From NCBI RefSeq assembly GCF_000187245.1, contig NC_027865.1, forward strand, positions 744,001 to 808,000: a DNA stretch of 64,000 bases. The letters run 5' to 3'. This DNA is from Ogataea parapolymorpha DL-1 (Eukaryota; Ascomycota; Pichiomycetes; Pichiales; Pichiaceae). Under the pieces are notes generated by a model. That model worked only from the letters and a program-made list of their open reading frames with translations, was not told the DNA's origin and made no database searches. Below are positions 8,913 through 20,415 of this stretch, in pieces (position 1 is the first letter of the stretch; every line of letters starts with the position of its first letter). The translations under genes were made by a program, and so were the position numbers.

Positions 8913-9926
8913 ATGAAGAGCAACGACTCGGTTGAAAAAGATCTGCTGAGGTTCAAGCTTGCCGTTCTGAACTCGCCTGGGTTCACTGCTAAGGACCTAG
9001 TGGTTGGCGTGCCGGATGGCGACGCCAGCGTGTTTTCCAACAGGGGCAACAAGCTACTGTATAACTCCGATGGAGTCGACTACACCAATCTGAACTCCTA
9101 CAGGGACGACCTCAAACTGGTCAAAATAGAGGAAATTGACCCTGAAACTGGTGAGAAACGGCCACGATATGTTATACGACGCAAAGATCAGACCGTGGAG
9201 GAGATAATACAACGTGAACTGGACGACGAGTTTGGCATAGTGGACGAAGACGATGAGTACAAGCAGGACTACGACTCTGTACAAGGACTATTTGATTCCG
9301 TGGACGTCGCGGAAATACTAGCGCCGATCACACATCCCACGAACATTGTTGAGCGCAAGACATTAGAGAGGATATATAAGAGCACGCATTTGGAAGATCT
9401 CGCCGAGCAGACGATAGAGCTAATAGAAAAGGAGCAAGACAATGTGATCCAGCTCAGCAAGCTGATGAGTGTGTTTCTGGGAGATTGTCCGGATGATTTG
9501 TTGGCAGACAATTTGAAGCTCCCGAACTACGACCACAACCTTGACCTGGAGAAACAGATAGCCGGCAGCGATGAGAACGGGTTGAACAGGGACATGGATG
9601 CCACGCAAGAAGAGGATGAGGATGAGGGCCAGAACGGAAATGGCCAGGCGCAAGATTCCAGAAAGATCAACGAGCATATCAAGGATCCGTTCTTCAAGCT
9701 TCCAGAATACAAACGAGACCCGAACTTCGGGATCCGCAAGGCGGAAGACGCAGAGGAGTCTCGGCAATTGATCCAGATAGCGCTTCAGCGGAACGAGGAG
9801 TTTATCAGATCGCTAACCACCATTCGCAACGGCTTTATCAGAGCAGACCGCGTGAAAAATAATATATATAAGTGGAGCAAGGAAATGGCCGAGGAAAATT
9901 ACGACAAGAGCGAAGAAAGTGAATAG
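8913..9926 (+). CDS. RXT2: Rxt2, subunit of Rpd3L histone deacetylase complex
   Basis: Predicted nuclear subunit of the large Rpd3 histone deacetylase complex, which acts with Sin3 at promoters. The 337-residue protein has the RXT2_N-type region at about residues 30-140, including SNRGNKLLYNSDGVDY and a following basic/acidic segment (RPRYVIRRKDQTVEE). An acidic, asparagine/glutamine-containing linker sits near 230-250 and a helical basic C-terminus follows. It is shorter than S. cerevisiae Rxt2 (about 430 residues). It faces PBY1 tail to tail with 13 bp between the stops, the same convergent order as YBR095C/YBR094W in S. cerevisiae, which supports the identification. It starts 73 bp after the OPI1 stop. 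Confidence 0.85.
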   Translation: MKSNDSVEKDLLRFKLAVLNSPGFTAKDLVVGVPDGDASVFSNRGNKLLYNSDGVDYTNLNSYRDDLKLVKIEEIDPETGEKRPRYVIRRKDQTVEEIIQRELDDEFGIVDEDDEYKQDYDSVQGLFDSVDVAEILAPITHPTNIVERKTLERIYKSTHLEDLAEQTIELIEKEQDNVIQLSKLMSVFLGDCPDDLLADNLKLPNYDHNLDLEKQIAGSDENGLNRDMDATQEEDEDEGQNGNGQAQDSRKINEHIKDPFFKLPEYKRDPNFGIRKAEDAEESRQLIQIALQRNEEFIRSLTTIRNGFIRADRVKNNIYKWSKEMAEENYDKSEESE

Positions 9927-9939
9927 TATATAATACACA

Positions 9940-12018
9940 TTAAGCCAGTTCTAGTACTTGTTTGAAACTGCTAGGGATCGTTAGCTTGCCCCCAAAGAAA
10001 GGCACCACTGCCTGTTGCACAATGCCGTCAAACAGCTCGTAGATGAGTCCTTTAAGATCGTCTCCAGTTTGCTTAAAATCAGGGTAAGAATTTACCTCGA
10101 GCAGCGATACGTTGAGGTCTTCGTCCACCACAAAATCGATGCCAAATGTCTCGAAGCAGTTTGGCAGAGGCTGGAAATTGATTTTGTCATTCGTGGCAGC
10201 TTTAAATAGCTCTCCAACTATTAAATTTATGGACTCCCGGATTTGATTTTGTGAGAATTCTGGAAGCACACTTTTACGAAGCTCCACCACAACAAGCTTG
10301 TCTGTGTCGCCTTGCAAGCAAGTGTTGGTAAGATGGCCATCAATATTGTCAAAATCCCTGTGATATGGCTTATCGCTAAATAGCATCAACATTCTCTGGT
10401 AAACAAGCACCCGGAGATCACCCACGCAGAGCACGTAAGTACGAATGTGGAACTTCCTGTTTTCGTACACTGGTAGCAGCAATGGGTTGGCAATATATTC
10501 CTGGACAATGAAATGGCGCAGCTGGGACGTGATCACGGCGTTTTCGTCTCCATTTTCCTCAGACTCCTCAAACGAGTCGAATATGTATTGCAACTGGTCG
10601 ATGGTCTGAAAGATCCTGATGCCCTGGCCCTTGTCACTCATGCTTGGTTTCAAAATATACGTTTTAGACAGTGTTTGCTCGTTTTGTTCCAAATCCTGAC
10701 GCAGCTCGTAGCTTTCGTCTAGAGAGTCGTCCAAAAATTCTGCATAATCTAGCTCCAGCTGGTATGTCTCGGGAAAAGCTTTCTTTAGTATACTCGTTGG
10801 ATTTTTCGAGGTGTACATTGCAATTGTGTTGGCCAAATAGTGTTTTCGAATCAGACCCTTCCGATAAATATAGGAGTTGGCCATATAGTTTTTGTCACTC
10901 ATCATCCTCTCGTGATCCAAATCCTCGTACTCTGCAAACACAAACGTCTTTCCCGAAACTCTGCTGTTCAAGTACTTGTCCAGAGCTTGTTTTAAAGGCT
11001 CGAAAAGATACGCATCGGCTGGGTAGCCAATGAAAACAGAATCGGAGCTACTTTTCGGAGAATTTCTATATGTTAGAATAGAACTCTGTCCAACTTACTC
11101 AATGATCAGCTCACCAGTGTTGAGATCATCGACCTCTTTGAATGCTGCCTTCAGAGCTGTAACGGAAACAAGTCCTTGGTCCACGGCTCTAGCGTCATTC
11201 AGAACGCTCTCATCTCCGAGATTCTGGTGCACAGAGTCAAAGTCTGGAGTCCACTTAAAGGTCTTTCCGTGAGTAACGCTCTGGTCCACAATATCGGAGG
11301 CTGGTTGCTCAGGACTTTCGGATTTAGCGGTGTACAGAGACTTCGTCCATTTGTTATCAAGTGTTGGGGTCATCACACACTTAGTTTTGCCGAGCTTCAG
11401 GCTCTTTCTCAGCGGAACATTGACGGTATACAAATCAACGCGGTCATCCCACACTGAAACCAGTTTCTCGATGAGTTTGACCGAGACCAACGAGGCCTCA
11501 GTTAGAATTTTAGGGTCGTTGAAAGAATCGGCTTCGAAAGCGTAAGACACAGCAATCGCTTTCTTGCCGTGCTGTACACCCTCCATTGCTCCTCCAATGG
11601 TTCCACTAGACAAAGAGTACAGTGCGGAACAGTTTCTTCCAACATTTGGTCCACTGATCACAAGATCGACAGGCTTTTTGGCAATATAGTTGATTCCAAT
11701 GTCCGCGCAGGTGGCAGGAGTTCCGTCCAGAAGACACCACTCTTTCATGTTGGGGTCCTTGGCAAGATCGGCATTGGGATGGGAGAACGGCCCGTGGAAA
11801 GAACTATCTGCTGGTTGGTCAATCGCAGAGTAGATATAGGAGGCAGAGATGTCTTTTCCTGCCAAGTGGGCCTTTCCAATCCATGACTTCTGGGAGGCGG
11901 GCACGCAGATGGTCAACTCCCAGTTGGTTAACTTCTGGATAGCCTCGACGAGAAACTTGACGTATGGACTTGCGGTCTCGTGCGGAGCACCGTCGTCGTT
12001 GGTCAGAAGAACGTGCAT
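9940..12018 (-). CDS. PBY1: Pby1: SurE-like plus tubulin-tyrosine-ligase-like protein, one intron
   Basis: Two frames that look separate join into one gene. The 5' exon (12018-11099) encodes a SurE-like nucleotidase domain: MHVLLTNDDG start, SWIGKAHLAGK, LDGTPATCADIG and ISGPNVGRN. The 3' exon (11065-9940) encodes a TTL-like ATP-grasp domain: LKPSMSDKGQGIRIF, FIVQEYI, FHIRTYVL, NTCLQG and LLEVNSYPDF. Between them a 33-nt segment starts GTAAGT and ends TTCTAACATATAG; removing it gives an in-frame 681-residue protein joined as LIIE-NSPKSSSDSVFIGYP. S. cerevisiae Pby1 is a single 753-residue protein of the same two domains that associates with P-bodies. The start is the first real ATG (12018); the upstream GTG in frame is ignored. 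An alternative acceptor 15 nt later (AAAAG) would also keep the frame. Confidence 0.87.
11066..11098 (-). other. Spliceosomal intron of PBY1, 33 nt
   Basis: On the minus strand the donor is GTAAGT (11098-11093), the branch-point-like TTCTAAC is at 11079-11073, and the acceptor TAG ends at 11066. Exon 1 stops one base short of a codon and exon 2 supplies it, so the frame is restored. Without splicing the first frame hits TAA inside the donor. Very short for a yeast intron. Confidence 0.75.
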
Positions 12019-12485
12019 TTTTTTCACGAGATTTTATTTCAGGAATAAAATTCCGTGCATATGATCTTATTTAAATGCTAGGCACGATTATATAATTCAT
12101 AAACACACGGGTGCATGTGCACCTTACCCTTCCTAATGCGATAACTATCTTACTACATGAGTCATAGGATTGTATAAGTTAATACCTGTTCCAGGATAAG
12201 TTACCATGGGGTGCAACCTAAACATAAAATTAAAAGATCGATAATTAATTTTCGACGTTGATATATATCATGCTATAATCTTGAAAATCTATGATTCAAA
12301 GGTCGTTGCTGAAGAGATGGACCAACGTTTATTCCTGAAATATTTCTGACTTAGTCCTGATTTCGGGCGACAAAGTAGAATACTGCCCTACAGCGTACTC
12401 CTATTAAGGGTAATTTTTCCTATTCTAATTTATCTAGTGAATTTCATTAAGGATCGGGTCCAAAGACTATATTCGGCAACTAAGC
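12019..12485. promoter_or_regulatory. PBY1 upstream region / CPA1 3' flank
   Basis: A 467-bp AT-rich spacer with no supportable gene. It holds a Gcn4-type TGAGTCAT box at 12158-12165, about 140 bp upstream of PBY1, and a near-perfect palindrome (GGTGCA-TG-TGCACC) at 12110-12123. The part next to CPA1 is its terminator. No tRNA boxes were seen. Confidence 0.45.
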
Positions 12486-13736
12486 TTATACCACGCGCTC
12501 TTTTGGCAAAATGTCAATCAGCAAGTCGTCTGGGCTTAGTTTCAAGTGCGACTTCTTGTATTCTTTGAGCAAATCGAAGTATTTGTCGAACAGGTAAGAC
12601 GAGTCCAAGGGACCTCCCTTGGCCTCTGGGTGGAACTGGGTCGAGAAAATCGGCCTGGTTTTGTGGATCATTCCCTCGTTCGACAGATCGTTCAGGTTGA
12701 TGAAGTACTCTTGGAAGTCTGGATGCAGGGTCTTTGCATCAACGGCGTATCCGTGGTTCTGGGAGGTGATATGACACTTGCCGGAGAGAAGGTCCAAAGC
12801 CGGAATGTTGTGAGCTCTATTTCCGTACTTCAGCTTCACGGTCTTGGCTCCAGAGGCCAATGCAAGCAGCTGGTGTCCAAGACAGATACCGAAAATTGGC
12901 AGATCTGGGAACTTTTCCATGGTCTCTTTCAAATTTTCGACGGTGGCAGAACAGTGTGTTGGATCGCCAGGGCCGTTCGAGATGAAAACACCGTCAAACT
13001 TGTCGGCACTCTTCTGGATCGGATAATTGTAAGGAAGAACAGTGATAGAGGCGCCACGGGACACCAGGGAGCGTAGAATGTTCTCCTTGACACCACAGTC
13101 TAGCACAGCAACATGGTACTTGGCATTAGGCGAAGGAACATGGAAAGGAGCTTTGGTAGTGACCTTGTGCACCAAATTCACAGAGCTAGGGTCATCGAAA
13201 GCCGCGTCTTCATCAGCATCGTATGTTTCGCCAATACTTAGCTTGGCCAGACTGGAGCCCTGCTCTCTCAGATAAGTCACCAATTCTCTGGTGTCAACGC
13301 CAGTGATGGCAGCAACACCCTCACGTTTGCACCATTGGCTCAGACTCTCGACGGCCGTCCAATGAGAGTATTGCAGAGCCACATCGCTGACAACAATACC
13401 AATACATTGGATATGTGGCGACTCAAAATACTTTAGCAGGTTGTACTCGTCTCTAGCAGTGCCTGAAGGAACACCGTAGTTACCAATCAGCGGCTGAGTA
13501 AAGACAAGAATCTGGCCTCTATAGGAAGGATCAGTCATAGACTCGGGATATCCAACAAGAGAGGTGGTGAACACCGCCTCTCCGCTGACGTTCTTATCAG
13601 CTCCAAAAGAGTAGCCATTGAAGATTGGGCCATCTCTGATGGTCAGAGTGGCTCTGTCTAAGCTCTTGGTCGACGATAGTCTGATAGAATTCCATCTGAT
13701 GGCCGGGAGGGCCAGCTTGGTGAAAGTTCTAAACAT
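12486..13736 (-). CDS. CPA1: Carbamoyl-phosphate synthase, arginine-specific small (glutaminase) chain
   Basis: Releases ammonia from glutamine for carbamoyl phosphate made by the large chain Cpa2, in arginine synthesis. The 416-residue protein has the CPSase small-chain N-terminal domain ([24 protein letters not shown]) and a class I glutamine amidotransferase domain with the nucleophile in [15 protein letters not shown] and the catalytic His/Glu in [12 protein letters not shown]. Compared with S. cerevisiae Cpa1 it carries about 20 extra N-terminal residues rich in Arg, Ser and hydrophobics and lacking acids ([20 protein letters not shown]), a likely mitochondrial presequence. A TGACTCA box sits 2 nt before the ATG. 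A 22-codon upstream frame ends 11 nt before the start, but it is not the arginine attenuator peptide. The start region lies 182 bp from RPL3, divergent. Confidence 0.95.
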   Translation of the reverse strand: MFRTFTKLALPAIRWNSIRLSSTKSLDRATLTIRDGPIFNGYSFGADKNVSGEAVFTTSLVGYPESMTDPSYRGQILVFTQPLIGNYGVPSGTARDEYNLLKYFESPHIQCIGIVVSDVALQYSHWTAVESLSQWCKREGVAAITGVDTRELVTYLREQGSSLAKLSIGETYDADEDAAFDDPSSVNLVHKVTTKAPFHVPSPNAKYHVAVLDCGVKENILRSLVSRGASITVLPYNYPIQKSADKFDGVFISNGPGDPTHCSATVENLKETMEKFPDLPIFGICLGHQLLALASGAKTVKLKYGNRAHNIPALDLLSGKCHITSQNHGYAVDAKTLHPDFQEYFINLNDLSNEGMIHKTRPIFSTQFHPEAKGGPLDSSYLFDKYFDLLKEYKKSHLKLSPDDLLIDILPKERVV

Positions 13737-13738
13737 GG

Positions 13739-13745
13739 TGAGTCA
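13739..13745 (-). promoter_or_regulatory. Gcn4/AP-1-type TGACTCA box at CPA1 start
   Basis: Perfect TGACTCA on the minus strand, 2 nt upstream of the CPA1 ATG. CPA1 is a known Gcn4 target class in yeasts. The position is unusually close to the start codon; HIS5 and EFG1 in this window show the same placement. Confidence 0.5.
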
Positions 13746-13747
13746 GT

Positions 13748-13816
13748 TTATTTGATAGAGATCGTGAAAATTTTTTGTACAATTACCGCGTTACCCTTTT
13801 GAGACAACCACATCAT
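13748..13816 (-). other. Upstream ORF in CPA1 leader (22 codons)
   Basis: An ATG-ATG start at 13816 opens a 22-codon frame ending in TAA 11 nt before the CPA1 ATG. The peptide begins MMWLSQKGN and ends FTISIK. It has no resemblance to the fungal arginine attenuator peptide, whose core reads like QDYISDHIW. A second possible upstream frame (27 codons) starts nearer RPL3. Whether either is in the mRNA is unknown. Confidence 0.35.
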
Positions 13817-13918
13817 TTGGTGTCGTTATTACCCTGCCTAACAACTTTTTTCCTCATCCCAGCTAAATTTTTCATCGTTTTTTTCAAATTTTTCATTTTA
13901 TTTTATTTCCATTTCATC

Positions 13919-15088
13919 ATGTCCCACAGAAAGTTCGAGCAGCCAAGACACGGTTCCCTGGGTTTCCTCCCAAGAAAGAGAGCTGTCAAGCAGAGAGGTA
14001 GATGTAAGGCTTTCCCTAAGGATGTCAAGTCTAAGCCAGTTGCTTTGACTGCCTTCCTTGGTTACAAGGCTGGTATGACCACCATCGTTAGAGACTTGGA
14101 CAGACCAGGTTCTAAGATGCACAAGAGAGAGATCGTCGAGGCCGCTACCGTCGTTGACACTCCAGAACTTGTTGTTGTCGGTGTCGTTGGTTACGTCGAG
14201 ACCCCAAGAGGTCTGAGATCTTTGACTACTGTCTGGGCTGAGCACCTTTCTGATGAGGTCAAGAGAAGATTCTACAAGAACTGGTACAAGTCTAAGAAGA
14301 GAGCTTTCACCAAATACTCCGAGAAGTACGCTAACAGCGCTGCCGAGATTGAGAAGGAGCTTGCTAGAATTAAGAAGTACTGTTCCGTCGTCAGAGTTCT
14401 GGTCCACACCCAAATCAGAAAGACCCCATTGACCCAAAAGAAGGCTCACTTGGCTGAGATCCAGGTGAACGGTGGTTCTGTTTCCGACAAGGTCGACTGG
14501 GCCAAGGAGCACTTCGAGAAGACCGTTTCTGTTGACTCTGTCTTCGAGCAAAACGAGATGATCGACGTCATTGCCGTCACCAAGGGTCACGGTTTCGAGG
14601 GTGTCACCCACAGATGGGGAACCAAGAAGCTTCCAAGAAAGACCCACAGAGGTACCAGAAAGGTTGCCTGTATCGGTGCTTGGCATCCATCCCACGTTAT
14701 GTGGACTGTTGCCAGAGCTGGTCAAAGAGGTTACCACCACAGAACCTCCATCAACCACAAGGTCTACAGAATTGGTAAGGCCGGTGATGAGGCTTCTGGT
14801 GCTACTGAGTTCGACAGAACCAAGAAGACCATCACCCCAATGGGTGGTTTCGTCAGATACGGTGCCGTCAACAACGACTTTGTTCTGTTGAAGGGATCCA
14901 TCCCAGGTCCAGTCAAGAGAGTCATCACCTTGAGAAAGTCTCTGTACGGCCCAACCAACAGAAGAGCCTTGGAGCAAGTCAACCTCAAGTGGATCGACAC
15001 TGCCTCCAAGTTCGGTAAGGGTAGATTCCAGACCCCAGCTGAGAAGCACGCCTTCATGGGTACCCTCAAGAAGGACCTTGAGAAATAG
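13919..15088 (+). CDS. RPL3: 60S ribosomal protein L3 (uL3)
   Basis: Core protein of the large ribosomal subunit near the peptidyl transferase centre. The product has 389 residues (S. cerevisiae 387) and starts [22 protein letters not shown], as in all eukaryotic L3 proteins. The central conserved basic region [30 protein letters not shown] is present, including the histidine in GxxHRxG that is methylated in yeast (inference). The start is ATG 13919; the frame runs further upstream without an ATG. Codon use is strongly biased (AAG, GGT, CCA, TCC), as expected for very high expression. That bias also leaves a long meaningless open frame on the opposite strand. No intron. Confidence 0.98.
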   Translation: MSHRKFEQPRHGSLGFLPRKRAVKQRGRCKAFPKDVKSKPVALTAFLGYKAGMTTIVRDLDRPGSKMHKREIVEAATVVDTPELVVVGVVGYVETPRGLRSLTTVWAEHLSDEVKRRFYKNWYKSKKRAFTKYSEKYANSAAEIEKELARIKKYCSVVRVLVHTQIRKTPLTQKKAHLAEIQVNGGSVSDKVDWAKEHFEKTVSVDSVFEQNEMIDVIAVTKGHGFEGVTHRWGTKKLPRKTHRGTRKVACIGAWHPSHVMWTVARAGQRGYHHRTSINHKVYRIGKAGDEASGATEFDRTKKTITPMGGFVRYGAVNNDFVLLKGSIPGPVKRVITLRKSLYGPTNRRALEQVNLKWIDTASKFGKGRFQTPAEKHAFMGTLKKDLEK

Positions 15089-15259
15089 ATATATAATTAG
15101 TGGTATATCCCTATTTTTCACCTAATTAGTAAGCCGGGTAACCTAAATTTGCCCCCTTTGTGAAAATTTTTTTTTCAGTAGTAGAAAAGCAACGTGAAGA
15201 TAGGATAAAAGGGTTAGTGTTCCCACAAGATTATTTCTTTATAGATTGTGGATTATTAA

Positions 15260-17071
<1,812 letters not shown>

Positions 17072-17592
17072 TTTTATAATGGAGGAAAGAGAGAGAGAAG
17101 CAGGAGATAAAAGAAAATGAAGAAAAAAAACAAGTGTATCTGAACTTATTTGATTCGATCGCTTCTGGAGGGAATATAAAGATTGAGAAATAGACAAGAG
17201 TAAAGGACAACTTCAGTCCTTATTCACCATTCCTCTGAGCGAGAAAGTTTGATATACTATTCATTTGTGCGCTGGACCGATTTATGATCTTTGACATGTT
17301 GTTCGTGATCATTGTACATTCAATTCAATTATTAGCATTTTGTCATTGTTTGATTTTATATGATAGAAATGTTTTCTGGTGCACCTAATGATTAACGGTT
17401 TTACAGTTTGGGTTTCTTCCTTATTTATACCTCCCTGTATATTGCTAATAAGTTAGTTTATGTTTGTTCCAAGGCAGTGTAAATATTTCTCCTCGGAGAT
17501 GTACCCCTGTTTTAAAAAAGTATGCCATATTTGATTTCTTTGTATCTGTACCTCTGACTTGGCTTCCACTTTTTTTTTACCAAAATTCACCG
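17072..17592 (+). promoter_or_regulatory. DED1 3' flank and PRM10 upstream region
   Basis: A 521-bp AT-rich spacer. The first part is purine-rich (GAGAGAGAAG) and probably the DED1 3' UTR. The PRM10 frame extends back to 17464 without an ATG. No pheromone-response TGAAACA box, tRNA or repeat was seen. Confidence 0.4.
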
Positions 17593-20322
17593 ATGTTGCC
17601 TTCTTTTGGCAAATCAAAGAAGCATGGCAAGCCCAGGCTCTCCAGAAGGGTTTCTGATGAGCATCGTCAATATACAGGCACCACTATAAATAAAATACCC
17701 ATATTAGAGGATGACGAGAATGACGATGCTGATTTTGGGCCGCGCTTTCCCACCTTCAACAGCCCACCCGTGGAACCTCCCGCGATGATCTCCCCAGGAT
17801 CGGGAGAACATGGAACTGACGACCTCAGAAAAGAGATAGACGACGATTTTGACGACGATTTCTACAGAGACGAGTATGATGTGAGCTCGCCCACTCCTGT
17901 GGCCAAAAGTAAGCCTACACCTGCGATCGAAGTCGACGAAGAATCCTCTGAGGACGTTTCCACGGATGAGGCGGAAGACACGCGTTCTGGTGAGGAAGGT
18001 TCTGTTGCTAGCGTCCACTCAAACGAGTCGAGGGACTCTTTCAAGACACGGATAAAACGGCATTTCATAACCAACAGAGGCGAGAGACCTTCAGACGAAG
18101 GATCTCCCCGCAAGAAGCGGAGCGAGACCATAGTCTCGCGTATTTTTGGGCATCCGCCTCAGATGGGTGGCCTAACGCCCGGAGCAAGCAAGTCATCACA
18201 GGAACGAAACCCCGACGAAGAGGAAAAAATTGAAAACGACATACCTCTCAAGACATTTGACGCAGACCAGTTGCAGTTTGAGGCCAATGGCCTGGTCGAT
18301 CAGCATTTCAAGGAGGCTAATGCTGGATATTTATCGTCTGCGTCGACCTTGCATCCGAATTCCAGCAGTCTTTTCATGGCTCCAAACCCTGAGGCCACTG
18401 TTGGCGACTTCGACGATCTCAATAACGACGACTATGTCCAGTTTGACTCCGTTGAGTCGTTGGTGGACCGTCCGAAAAGGGTGAGGAAAGGTGTTGTCTC
18501 GAGTCTTCTGGCACTGTACAATCCACAGAATCAGCCAAACTACCCTGCGTCTGAATATTCGGGGACTCAGACTCCCAGAAGCGACTACTCGGACGTCGAA
18601 ACGGCCACGAGTCCCGACGCTCTGGATCATAAATTACGGCTCATTTCTACAAACGACAGCTATAATATAGACAATGCGTCGCTCAACTCTGTGCCGGAGC
18701 TGGGCGCCAAACGGACGAGCTCGAGAGACCCATCTATTTACAAACACAAAAAGAGGTCAAGATCGGCCTCGTCTCTGAGCCACATGTTCAAGAGCAATAA
18801 AAAGGAGGACCCAAAAACGAAGCCCAGACCAGAAGACAAATTTGAGCTGCCCTCTTTTGCCAAACCGAAAAATGCAGACAAAAAACACACCAAGTTCATG
18901 CCGCGGTTTGACGAGACTGCTAAGTCCAATAGACGCAAGAAAATCAGACGGAAGTTCAAAAGCGAGCAGAGAGCTCGCATCACCGTGCACATTGCCGATG
19001 TGTTGCAACGCCAGCGGTTCATTCTCACCTTGTGTAAGGCTTTCATGCTTTACGGAGCACCAACGCATAGACTGGAGGAGTATATGTCAATGACAGCTCG
19101 TGTTCTAGAAATCGACGGCTCATTTATCTACTTTCCAGGATGTATGATTGCTTCCTTTGGCGACGCTGCTACTCACACCTCGAACATGAAACTAGTGCGG
19201 TGTGCTCAGGGGCTGGACCTGGGAAAGCTGGATGAGACTCACGACATCTACAAAGCTGTTGTCCACGATCGGATAGGTGTGGAGGAGGCTAGCGGGAAGC
19301 TGGACGAGATTTTGTCGCGCAAGCCCCGTTTCAACCACTGGTACTGTGTGCTCTTATACGGCTTTTCTTCGGCCATGGTCACGCCGTGGGGATTTGGCGG
19401 GAATTGGATCGACATGCCCATCTCGTTTGGAATTGGGCTGGTCATTGGGTTCCTACAGTTTATCATTTCTCCGCGGTCTGTTCTGTACTCCTCGGTGTTT
19501 GAAATCAGCTCTTGTGTGGTGGCAAGCTTTATTGGCCGGGCCATTGGCTCGGTCAACGACGGCAACACGTTCTGCTTTGCTGCAATTGTGCAGGGCTCGC
19601 TCGCGCTGATTTTACCCGGCTACATTATTCTGTGTGGGTCGCTCGAGCTACAGAGCAGAAACTTGGTGGCCGGAAGCGTGCGTATGTTTTACGCATTTAT
19701 TTATTCATTGATGCTTTCCTTTGGAATCACATTGGGTGCTGCATTGTACGGATGGATCGACCACAACGCCACATCGTCAACAACGTGCACCTCGAACGTG
19801 CCGCCCGCCTGGAGAATCCTGCTGGTGCCAATGTTCACTATCGGTCTTGCGCTCATCAACCAGTCTTCGTGGACTCAGCTGCCGGTGATGATCGCCATTT
19901 CGGGCGCAGGATATGTGGTTACATACTTCTCGGGTTTACATTTCAAGCTGAACACAGAATTCAATGCTACACTGGGCTGCTTCGTGATTGGACTGATTAG
20001 CAACGCCTACACGAGACTGCTCAAGTCGTTCAATAAGGTTTTCTCCAAAGGATCGTTCATGACCGTCTCGATCATGCTGCCGGCCGTCTTCGTCCAGGTT
20101 CCGTCTGGTATCGCGTCGCAAGGCTCGTTGTTGGTCGGGGTGGAGAGCGCAGACAACCTGGTCAACAACAAGACGTCGACGTCGAGCGGCAGCTCGCTCT
20201 CGAGCCTGAGTTTCGGAATGGTCATGATCCAGGTTGCTCTGGGAATTAGCGTGGGTCTGTTTATGGCCACGCTCGTGGTGTATCCGCTGGGCAAGAAACG
20301 GACAGGATTATTTACTCTTTAG
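17593..20322 (+). CDS. PRM10: Prm10-like multipass membrane protein of the ThrE family
   Basis: A 909-residue protein in two parts. Residues 1 to about 470 are hydrophilic, acidic and serine-rich, with basic clusters (RIKRHFITNRGERP, KHKKRSRSASS) and probably disordered. From about 475 onward is a ThrE/ThrE_2-type domain with roughly ten membrane segments. It carries the family blocks FYFPGCMIASFGD-like and GFSSAMVTPWGFGGNWIDMP, and glycine-rich helices such as SFGIGLVIGFLQF. S. cerevisiae PRM10 (YJL108C) is pheromone-regulated and of unknown transport function; bacterial ThrE exports threonine. The substrate here is not known. The start is ATG 17593, the first in the frame; the preceding 129 bp have no ATG. 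Confidence 0.8.
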   Translation: MLPSFGKSKKHGKPRLSRRVSDEHRQYTGTTINKIPILEDDENDDADFGPRFPTFNSPPVEPPAMISPGSGEHGTDDLRKEIDDDFDDDFYRDEYDVSSPTPVAKSKPTPAIEVDEESSEDVSTDEAEDTRSGEEGSVASVHSNESRDSFKTRIKRHFITNRGERPSDEGSPRKKRSETIVSRIFGHPPQMGGLTPGASKSSQERNPDEEEKIENDIPLKTFDADQLQFEANGLVDQHFKEANAGYLSSASTLHPNSSSLFMAPNPEATVGDFDDLNNDDYVQFDSVESLVDRPKRVRKGVVSSLLALYNPQNQPNYPASEYSGTQTPRSDYSDVETATSPDALDHKLRLISTNDSYNIDNASLNSVPELGAKRTSSRDPSIYKHKKRSRSASSLSHMFKSNKKEDPKTKPRPEDKFELPSFAKPKNADKKHTKFMPRFDETAKSNRRKKIRRKFKSEQRARITVHIADVLQRQRFILTLCKAFMLYGAPTHRLEEYMSMTARVLEIDGSFIYFPGCMIASFGDAATHTSNMKLVRCAQGLDLGKLDETHDIYKAVVHDRIGVEEASGKLDEILSRKPRFNHWYCVLLYGFSSAMVTPWGFGGNWIDMPISFGIGLVIGFLQFIISPRSVLYSSVFEISSCVVASFIGRAIGSVNDGNTFCFAAIVQGSLALILPGYIILCGSLELQSRNLVAGSVRMFYAFIYSLMLSFGITLGAALYGWIDHNATSSTTCTSNVPPAWRILLVPMFTIGLALINQSSWTQLPVMIAISGAGYVVTYFSGLHFKLNTEFNATLGCFVIGLISNAYTRLLKSFNKVFSKGSFMTVSIMLPAVFVQVPSGIASQGSLLVGVESADNLVNNKTSTSSGSSLSSLSFGMVMIQVALGISVGLFMATLVVYPLGKKRTGLFTL

Positions 20323-20415
20323 AAAAATAAATGTTACCCTCCTTCGATAGCTTCACCAACCAAGATTTCTCTTAACTATTAGGGAGCTTCTTCTAAAAAG
20401 ACACCACCAACAAGA

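Larger units (their letters stand above)
13737..13918. promoter_or_regulatory. Divergent CPA1-RPL3 promoter
   Basis: Only 182 bp separate the CPA1 and RPL3 start codons. The RPL3 side is a strong T-rich tract (13851-13918), typical of yeast ribosomal protein promoters and leaders. No exact Rap1 or Homol-D box was seen. Confidence 0.5.

Noticed and set aside
13898..15121. 407-codon open frame antisense to RPL3
   Set aside because: It mirrors RPL3 exactly and results from strong codon bias, which avoids codons that read as stops on the other strand. The product is low-complexity Ser/Leu/Val with no family features.
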